A stretch of 23,002 nucleotides of DNA, from positions 1 through 23,002 of the forward strand of contig JANPJV010000038.1 in assembly GCA_031425695.1 (NCBI GenBank). Direction: 5' to 3'. The DNA is from JANPJV01 sp031425695. Lineage in GTDB: Bacteria; Pseudomonadota; Gammaproteobacteria; Xanthomonadales; SZUA-5. Of the stretch, positions 15,376 to 23,002 are shown piece after piece. The stretch's first letter is position 1. The number at the start of each line of letters is the position of its first letter. The position numbers and the translations under genes were made by a program. The notes beneath the pieces are model-generated. The model did not search any database. It saw only the letters and a list, made by a program, of their open reading frames with translations, and was not told where the DNA came from.

Positions 15376-16145
15376 GTGGCGCCACCGGCAAAGGCCGCGC
15401 GCGCGGCCGCATCGACCGCGGCCATGGCCAGGCGGTAGGGCTTCGGGCCGTACGAAATCCGCGCGACCCCGGCAGCGGCCAGCCGTGCGTGCGCCGGCAG
15501 GCCCGGGAGCGCCATGACGTTGACCGGCAACGGTACTGCCGCGCAGATGCGCGCGATCATGGCCTCGTCGGTGAGGCCAGGGACAAAAAAGCCGCTGGCG
15601 CCCGCTTCCGCATAGGCGAGCCCACGCTCGATTGCCTGTTCGACACGTGCCTCGTCGTGATTCGGGCTTTGCAGGAAGAGATCCGTGCGCGCGTTGATGA
15701 AGGCCGGCATGCGCCGCCGCTTGCACGCGCTGCGTGCCGCACGCAGGCGCCCGGCCTGCTCGTCGATGGGATAGAGGCCGCCTTCGTTGACGACGCGATC
15801 CTCGAAGTTGATCCCGATCGCGCCGTGGTCGATGGCAGCACCCACGTTGTCCGCAATCTGGTCAGGGTGACGTGCGTAGCCACCCTCAAAGTCGAGCGTC
15901 ACCGGCAGCTCGATGATGGTGACGATGCGGGCGAGATTGGCCAGCACCAGCGGCAGCGGCAGCAATTCGCCATCGCCGAATCCGTGCGCCATCGCCACCG
16001 ACCAGCTGCCCGTGCCGATCGCTTTCGCACCCGCCTTGGCGATCACCCCCGCACTGCCCGCATCCCAGGCATTGAACAGCACCAGCGGCTCACCTTTGAC
16101 GTGCAGCGCGGCAAAGGCCTGAGCATGTTCGATCTGGGTTGGCAT
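15372..16145 (-). CDS. Isocitrate lyase/PEP mutase family protein
   Basis: A 257-residue TIM-barrel enzyme of the isocitrate lyase/phosphoenolpyruvate mutase superfamily. LFNAWDAGSAGVIAKAGAKAIGTGSW lies at 23-48, DFEGGY (85-90) supplies Mg-binding acids, and GINFEDR (111-117) follows. The KKCGH catalytic loop of true isocitrate and methylisocitrate lyases is absent; the region reads VVNEGGLYPIDEQAG instead. It is therefore not glyoxylate-cycle isocitrate lyase. PEP mutase-like, oxaloacetase-like or carboxyphosphonoenolpyruvate-type chemistry is possible. The ATG at 16145 has GAGGA five bases upstream. It is co-transcribed with the thioesterase gene, with overlapping stop and start, and a REP array lies immediately upstream, so its promoter may lie within or before the array. 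Confidence 0.88.
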   Translation of the reverse strand: MPTQIEHAQAFAALHVKGEPLVLFNAWDAGSAGVIAKAGAKAIGTGSWSVAMAHGFGDGELLPLPLVLANLARIVTIIELPVTLDFEGGYARHPDQIADNVGAAIDHGAIGINFEDRVVNEGGLYPIDEQAGRLRAARSACKRRRMPAFINARTDLFLQSPNHDEARVEQAIERGLAYAEAGASGFFVPGLTDEAMIARICAAVPLPVNVMALPGLPAHARLAAAGVARISYGPKPYRLAMAAVDAAARAAFAGGAT

Positions 16146-16163
16146 GGAGGTCCTCGGGGTAAG

Positions 16164-16496
16164 CCTTGCTTGCGTGGGTCCGGACCTTGTCCGGACGCTG
16201 TTCAGGCAGGTGAGATTAATCGCTCTTGTGATTTCGGACCTTCCGAACGCTCTTTTCGGGCAGGTGAGATCAATCGCTCTTGTGGGTTCGGACCTTGTCC
16301 GAACGCTCTTTTCAGGCAGGTGAGATTAATGGCTCTTGTGGGTTCGGACCTTGTCCGAACGCTCTTTTCAGGCAGGTGAGATTAATGGCTCTTGTGGGTT
16401 CGGACCTTGTCCGAACGCTCTTTTCTGGGATTTGCGACGCATCATTCTCGACAGTGCAAGAGCGTCCGGACAAGGTCCGGACCCACAAAGGCAAGG
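16164..16496. repeat. REP array: 56-bp tandem units inside an inverted REP pair
   Basis: The outer arms 16164-16199 and 16461-16496 are inverted copies containing REP units 16174-16198 and 16462-16486 (GTGG head, GTCCGGAC stem, CTT loop). Between them, GGCAGGTGAG recurs at 16205, 16259, 16315 and 16371 (spacing 54, 56, 56). Each tandem unit carries a REP variant with stem GTTCGGAC/GTCCGAAC (16282-16306, 16338-16362, 16394-16418) or a shortened one (16228-16250). It fills the gap of more than 300 bases between the ABC transporter and PEP mutase-like genes; no gene is seen in it. Confidence 0.92.
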
Positions 16497-16497
16497 A

Positions 16498-18246
16498 TCA
16501 CTCGCCCGTCTGCAGACGCCACAAATTCGCATAGCTGCCCCGGCTTGCGAGGAGTTTCTCATGGGTGCCGGACTCGATGATGCGGCCAGCTTCGAGCACG
16601 TGGATGACATCTGCATGACGGATGGTGGAGAGCCGGTGCGCGACCACCAGCACGGAGCGCTCGCGCGCGGCACTGCGCAGCGAGTGCGAAATCGCCGCTT
16701 CGGTTTCGTTGTCGATGGCCGAGGTGGCCTCGTCCAGCACCAGGATCCATGGATCGCGATAGAGCGCGCGGGCGAGCGCGATGCGTTGGCGCTGGCCACC
16801 CGACAGCTCGGCGCCGCCCTCGCCGACCGGCTGCGCATAGCCGGCCGGCAGCGCGGCAATGAAGTCATGCGCCTGCGCGGCGCGGGCCATGGCCTCGACG
16901 CGCTCGGGATCAGGGGAGCTCGCACCGTAGGCAATATTCTCGGCCACGCTGGCGTCGGTCAGGAAGGGCTCCTGGGCGACGTAGGCGATGCGCGCGCGCA
17001 GCGCGTGCGGATCCAGGCTGGCGATATCGGCGCCGGCGAGCGTGATGCGCCCGCGCAGGGGATCGATGAAGCGCAACAACAATTTGAGCAGGGTGGTTTT
17101 GCCGCTGCCGGTGCTGCCAACCAGTGCCACCATCGAGCCCGGGCGCAGCACCAGCGACACACCGTTCAAAGCCGGGCGGCCGTCGTAGGCGAAATGCACA
17201 TCGTCGAACTCGAGCACCGGTCGCGCGAGCGCCGGCAATGGCGCGCTCGATCGCGGCGGCAGTGGCATGTCGAGCAGATCCATCACCCGGTTCACCGACG
17301 CCATCGCGCGGTTGTAGAGATCGGTCATGTCGGCCAGGCGCGTCATCGGCCACAGCAAGCGCTGGGTCAGATAGACCAGCGCCGAATAGCTGCCGACCCC
17401 GAGCTCGCCCTGCAAGGTGAGCCAGCCGCCGTAAAGCAGCGTGCACACGAAGCCGAGCAGGATCGCGCAGCGGATCACCGGCGTGATAGCCGCAGAGAAG
17501 CGGATCGCCTCGGCATTGCGCGCACGGAAGCCTTCCGAGGCCTCGCGCAGGTGGTTGGCTTCGAATGCCTCGGCGGTGTAGGCCTGGATCGTCGCCATCC
17601 CGCGCAGGTTGTTGTTGAGCCGCGCCGACAGCGTCGCCGCGGCCTCGCGGGCATTCGCATAGCGCGGCGCCAGGCGGGTCTGGAACCAGAACGCGCCGAT
17701 GACAATCAGCGGGATCGGCAGGATCGCCAGCAACGCCAGGCTCGGCGTCATGACGAAGAACACCGCGCCGATCAGGATCGAAGACACAAAAACCTGTAGC
17801 AGGTCATTGGCGCCGGTGTTGAGAAAGCGCTCGATCTGGTTGACGTCCTCGTTCATCAGCGCCATCAGCCGGCCGCTGCGCGCCCGCGCGATCGCGTCTG
17901 GCGGCAGTTTCTGCACATGCTCGTAGGCGGCCTGCCGCAGGCTGTGCTGCAGATCCTGTGCGAGCCCGCGCCAGTGGATGGCATAGAGATACTCGAACAG
18001 CGATTCGGCCAACCAGATCACTACCGTGAGCGCGGTCAGCAGCCACAGCTGGTCCATCGGCTCGACCACGCCCAATCGCGCCAGGAAGGACGCGCGCTGG
18101 TTGACCACCACGTCCACCGCGACGCCGATCAACAGCTCCGGCAGCACGTCGAAGAGCTTGTTCAACACCGAGTAGACACTCGCCCGCCAGGCACGGGCGC
18201 GGAAGGGCTCGGCGTAGGCGGCGAGGCGGCGGAGCGGGTGAGTCAT
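16498..18246 (-). CDS. ABC exporter, fused permease and ATPase
   Basis: A 582-residue half-transporter of the exporter type (MsbA/MdlB-like). The N-terminal membrane domain (about 20-320) holds about six spans, including LWLLTALTVVIWLAE, VFVSSILIGAVFFVM, LALLAILPIPLIVIGAF and CAILLGFVCTLLYGG. The C-terminal ATPase has Walker A GSTGSGKT (377-384), Q-loop VAQEP, signature LSGGQ (481-485), Walker B ILVLDE (501-506) and H-loop H537. All motifs are intact. I chose ATG at 18246 (MTHPLRRLAAYAEPF); the frame stays open upstream through REP repeats to 18411, which is unlikely to be real protein. It works as a homodimer or with a partner not seen here. The substrate cannot be inferred. REP repeats flank it on both sides. 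Confidence 0.92.
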   Translation of the reverse strand: MTHPLRRLAAYAEPFRARAWRASVYSVLNKLFDVLPELLIGVAVDVVVNQRASFLARLGVVEPMDQLWLLTALTVVIWLAESLFEYLYAIHWRGLAQDLQHSLRQAAYEHVQKLPPDAIARARSGRLMALMNEDVNQIERFLNTGANDLLQVFVSSILIGAVFFVMTPSLALLAILPIPLIVIGAFWFQTRLAPRYANAREAAATLSARLNNNLRGMATIQAYTAEAFEANHLREASEGFRARNAEAIRFSAAITPVIRCAILLGFVCTLLYGGWLTLQGELGVGSYSALVYLTQRLLWPMTRLADMTDLYNRAMASVNRVMDLLDMPLPPRSSAPLPALARPVLEFDDVHFAYDGRPALNGVSLVLRPGSMVALVGSTGSGKTTLLKLLLRFIDPLRGRITLAGADIASLDPHALRARIAYVAQEPFLTDASVAENIAYGASSPDPERVEAMARAAQAHDFIAALPAGYAQPVGEGGAELSGGQRQRIALARALYRDPWILVLDEATSAIDNETEAAISHSLRSAARERSVLVVAHRLSTIRHADVIHVLEAGRIIESGTHEKLLASRGSYANLWRLQTGE

Positions 18247-18280
18247 GGGTGGATCTCGAGTGACGGGGTCGAGGTGCATT

Positions 18281-18411
18281 GCTTCACGTGGGTTCGGACC
18301 TTCTTCGAACGCTTCTTGTTGACCAGAGCAAAAGCGTCCGGACAAGGTCCGGACCCACGTAAGCAAGTGCGCTTCTTGGTGACCAGGTGTCCGGACAAGG
18401 TCCGGACGCAC
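18281..18411. repeat. Three REP-like repeats between ABC exporter and M16 peptidase genes
   Basis: A forward copy 18288-18312 (stem GTTCGGAC, imperfect partner CTTCGAAC) faces a reverse copy 18334-18358. The flanks GCTTCACGTGGG and CCCACGTAAGC extend the inverted match to 18281-18366. A third, reverse copy lies at 18387-18411. They follow the M16 stop codon (18434) and precede the ABC start, in a co-directional gap. Confidence 0.88.
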
Positions 18412-18433
18412 AAGATCAAGCGAAAGCCCGAGC

Positions 18434-21277
<2,844 letters not shown>

Positions 21278-21338
21278 TCCCGAAAGGAGAGTGGGTCGCG
21301 ATTAGAGACTCTGGGAAGGTGAATGTCTCGTGCCGGAA

Positions 21339-21453
21339 TGCTCCCTTCTCCCATGCTTTAGCGGGGAGGGATCGGGAAAGAGGGGGCTCGTTGCTCGCAA
21401 AAAAGGCGCCCTCTCCCCCGCCCCTCTCCCCAAGAGCATGGGAGAGGGGAGCA
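21339..21453. repeat. Inverted repeat with CTCTCCC units in the divergent M16-thioesterase gap
   Basis: The left arm from 21339 (TGCTCCCTTCTCCCATGCTT) matches the inverted right arm ending at 21453 (AGCATGGGAGAGGGGAGCA) with few mismatches, and the match continues inward through GGGGAGGG and CCCCTCTCCCC. It lies in the 240-base gap between two diverging genes, so it sits in or beside their promoters. CTCTCCC-rich hairpins of this kind are common in proteobacteria. No other feature is evident in the gap. Confidence 0.75.
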
Positions 21454-21517
21454 CAGCACTTGCCCTCGCCCGCCCTCGCCTCCACCATCAACAGACCGCT
21501 TTCCGCACGGATCCCCC

Positions 21518-21964
21518 ATGTCGATCTTCCATTCGCAGTACACCGCCGCCGAGCTCAATCGCGTCAACACCGGCAACCTCGGCGAAGCCCTCGGGATCGA
21601 GATCACCGAGATCGGCGAGGATTACCTGCGCGGCACGATGCCAGTCGACGCGCGTACGCGTCAGCCCTATGGCCTCCTGCATGGCGGGGCGTCGGTGGCA
21701 TTGGCGGAATCGCTCGGCAGTCTCGGCGGTGGGCTCACGGTCGATCCTGAAAAATTCTCCGTGGTCGGCATCGAGATCAATGCCAATCACATCAAGGGCA
21801 AGCGCGAAGGGGTCGTCACCGGCACGGCGCGGCCACTGCATCTCGGCCGCTCGACCCAGGTGTGGGAGATCCGCATCGTCGATGAAAAAGAGGCGCTGAT
21901 CTGCATTTCGCGCATCACGCTGGCGGTGGTGCCGAAGCAGCTGACGCCGCCGACGCAGCATTGA
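21518..21964 (+). CDS. Hotdog-fold thioesterase (YdiI/PaaI-like)
   Basis: A 148-residue single-domain hotdog thioesterase. The active-site signature is QPYGLLHGGASVALAESLGS (49-68), with H55-G-G and E64 as the predicted catalytic glutamate, as in the YdiI/EntH type. VGIEINANHIK (83-93) and the C-terminal strand LICISRITLAVV complete the fold. Members cleave aromatic or acyl-CoA thioesters, such as DHNA-CoA in menaquinone synthesis; the substrate here is not determined. It probably works as a tetramer in the cytoplasm. The ATG at 21518 gives the usual N-terminus. It lies three bases upstream of srkA and is likely co-transcribed with it, with its promoter in the repeat-containing gap. Confidence 0.9.
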   Translation: MSIFHSQYTAAELNRVNTGNLGEALGIEITEIGEDYLRGTMPVDARTRQPYGLLHGGASVALAESLGSLGGGLTVDPEKFSVVGIEINANHIKGKREGVVTGTARPLHLGRSTQVWEIRIVDEKEALICISRITLAVVPKQLTPPTQH

Positions 21965-21967
21965 GCA

Positions 21968-22969
21968 TTGAACGCCCATCCTTTCGCCGGCCTGACACCG
22001 GAGCGCGTGCTCGACGCAGTCGAGCACCTGGGCGTGGCCAGCGATGGCCGGCTGTTCCCGCTCAACAGTTTCGAGAATCGCGTGTACCTGGTCGGGCGCG
22101 AGGACGCGGATCCGATCGTCGCCAAGTTCTATCGGCCGGGACGCTTGAGTGATGCGCAGATCCTGGAGGAACACGCGTTCCTGGCGGAGCTTGCCGAGCA
22201 TGAGCTGCCGGTAGCGGCGCCCATTGGTGATGCCGATGGGCGCACGCTCACCGAGCTGGCCATCAGTGGCGATGGGGACGAGCAAATTCGCTGCCGCGTC
22301 GCGCTCTTCCCGAAGTTGCGTGGGCGCGCCCCTGAGCTCGAATCCGAAGAGCACCTGGAATGGCTCGGACGCCTGATCGCGCGCCAGCACCAGGTTGGGT
22401 CAATGGCGCGCTTCGCGACGCGCCCTGCGCTCACCATCGAACGCCTTGGCGATGCCGCGCTCGAAGACACGCTGCGCGGCCCGCTGCTCCCGGTGGGCCT
22501 CGCGACCCGCTACGGTCGCTCCGTGCGCGAGCTCATCGACAGCATCCGCGGCGCCTTCGCCAATGCCGGCACACTGCGCCTGCTACGCGCGCATGGCGAC
22601 CTGCACCCGGGCAACCTGCTGTGGAACGAGGGCGGCCCGGTGTTCGTCGACTACGACGATTGCGGCATGGCGCCGGCCATCCAGGACCTGTGGATGCTGC
22701 TTCCCGGCGACACCGAAGGCCGCAACCGCGCGCTCCGCAGTGTGCTCGAAGGCTACGAGATGTTCCGCAACTTCGATTACAAGGAAATCGCGCTGATCGA
22801 GCCGCTGCGTGGCCTGCGCCTCATCCACTACGGCGGCTGGCTCTCCTCGCGCTTCGAAGACCCCGCCTTCCCGCTCGCCTTTCCCTTCGGCGCCTCGCCA
22901 CGCTTCTGGGAAGACCACCTCATCACCCTCGAACAACAGCGCGAGCGGATTGAGGACGAGGCGGGGTGA
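21968..22969 (+). CDS. srkA: SrkA/YihE-type stress-response serine/threonine kinase
   Basis: A 333-residue protein kinase-like enzyme of the SrkA (YihE/RdoA) family. The N-terminus FAGLTPERVLDAVEHLG and NSFENRVYLVG (33-43), then VAKFYRPGRLSDAQILEEH (51-69), match the family, with K53 as the likely ATP-binding lysine. The catalytic loop is HGDLHPGNLLW (209-219, D211) and the metal site is VDYDDCGM (227-234, D228). In E. coli this kinase opposes stress-induced death. The start is TTG at 21968, three bases after the thioesterase stop; it gives MNAHPFAGLTPE, which fits homologues, and no ATG fits better. It appears complete. The 33 bases after it hold nothing recognisable. Confidence 0.93.
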   Translation: MNAHPFAGLTPERVLDAVEHLGVASDGRLFPLNSFENRVYLVGREDADPIVAKFYRPGRLSDAQILEEHAFLAELAEHELPVAAPIGDADGRTLTELAISGDGDEQIRCRVALFPKLRGRAPELESEEHLEWLGRLIARQHQVGSMARFATRPALTIERLGDAALEDTLRGPLLPVGLATRYGRSVRELIDSIRGAFANAGTLRLLRAHGDLHPGNLLWNEGGPVFVDYDDCGMAPAIQDLWMLLPGDTEGRNRALRSVLEGYEMFRNFDYKEIALIEPLRGLRLIHYGGWLSSRFEDPAFPLAFPFGASPRFWEDHLITLEQQRERIEDEAG

Positions 22970-23002
22970 GAGCGGTGTCGGTTGTCGGTTTAGGTTTAGG
23001 TT

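Noticed and set aside
15372..16145. True isocitrate lyase (glyoxylate cycle)
   Set aside because: Too short and lacks the KKCGH catalytic loop; only the superfamily assignment is supported.
16164..16496. Possible CRISPR array (regular repeats of about 25 bases)
   Set aside because: The sequences between hairpins are the same in each unit, not unique spacers, orientation flips at the end, and no cas genes are present.
22970..23002. GGTTTA tandem at the window edge, telomere-like
   Set aside because: Only two to three hexamers are visible before the window ends; not enough to call a repeat.

Overview
The window is GC-rich bacterial chromosome. Gene content (an SrkA/YihE-type kinase, a ClsB-like cardiolipin synthase, a predicted DUF4892-OmpA protein, a hotdog thioesterase, an M16 peptidase) points to a gammaproteobacterium. 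The many short palindromic repeats with a GTGG or GTAG head resemble those of Xanthomonadales (Lysobacterales), so I lean towards that order. This is inference from content and style, not a species call. I see no rRNA, tRNA, CRISPR array, insertion sequence or prophage gene.

Positions 169-11104 (all minus strand, transcribed right to left) hold eight genes that read as one functional cluster. In transcription order they are: two unrecognised proteins, a full-motif ATP-dependent DNA ligase, a SWIM zinc-finger protein, a DUF5691 protein, a MoxR-type AAA+ ATPase, a DUF5682 protein and a VWA (MIDAS) protein. The MoxR, VWA, SWIM and DUF5682 genes match the composition of the uncharacterised E. coli yehL/yehP/yehQ/yehM set. 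The ligase and its two companions are the unusual addition. ATGA start/stop overlaps couple unknown 2 with the ligase, and SWIM with DUF5691 and MoxR. Every other junction carries an inverted repeat. This cluster is my best candidate for an undescribed system: an AAA+/VWA remodelling machine joined to a DNA (or RNA) strand-sealing enzyme.

Positions 11296-13882 hold a divergent pair with an envelope theme: a DUF4892-OmpA protein (minus) and a ClsB-like cardiolipin synthase (plus). A DUF5990 protein follows at 14040-14483 and converges on a minus-strand pair, a PEP mutase/isocitrate lyase-like enzyme and an acyl-CoA thioesterase-like protein, which overlap by ATGA. Further right are an ABC exporter (16498-18246) and a secreted M16 zinc peptidase (18434-21277), both minus. 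Divergent from the peptidase are a hotdog thioesterase and srkA (21518-22969, plus), three bases apart.

Repeats are the second theme. One REP-like family, with a GTGG head, an 8-bp stem, a 2-3 nt loop and a GC tail, occurs in two stem variants (GTCCGGAC and GTCTGCGC types). It appears between genes as inverted pairs, as a 56-bp-period tandem array at 16205-16427, and in frame inside the DUF5682 gene. Other inverted repeats of unrelated sequence lie at 1362-1472, 3845-4100, 10412-10504, 11175-11267 and 21339-21453.
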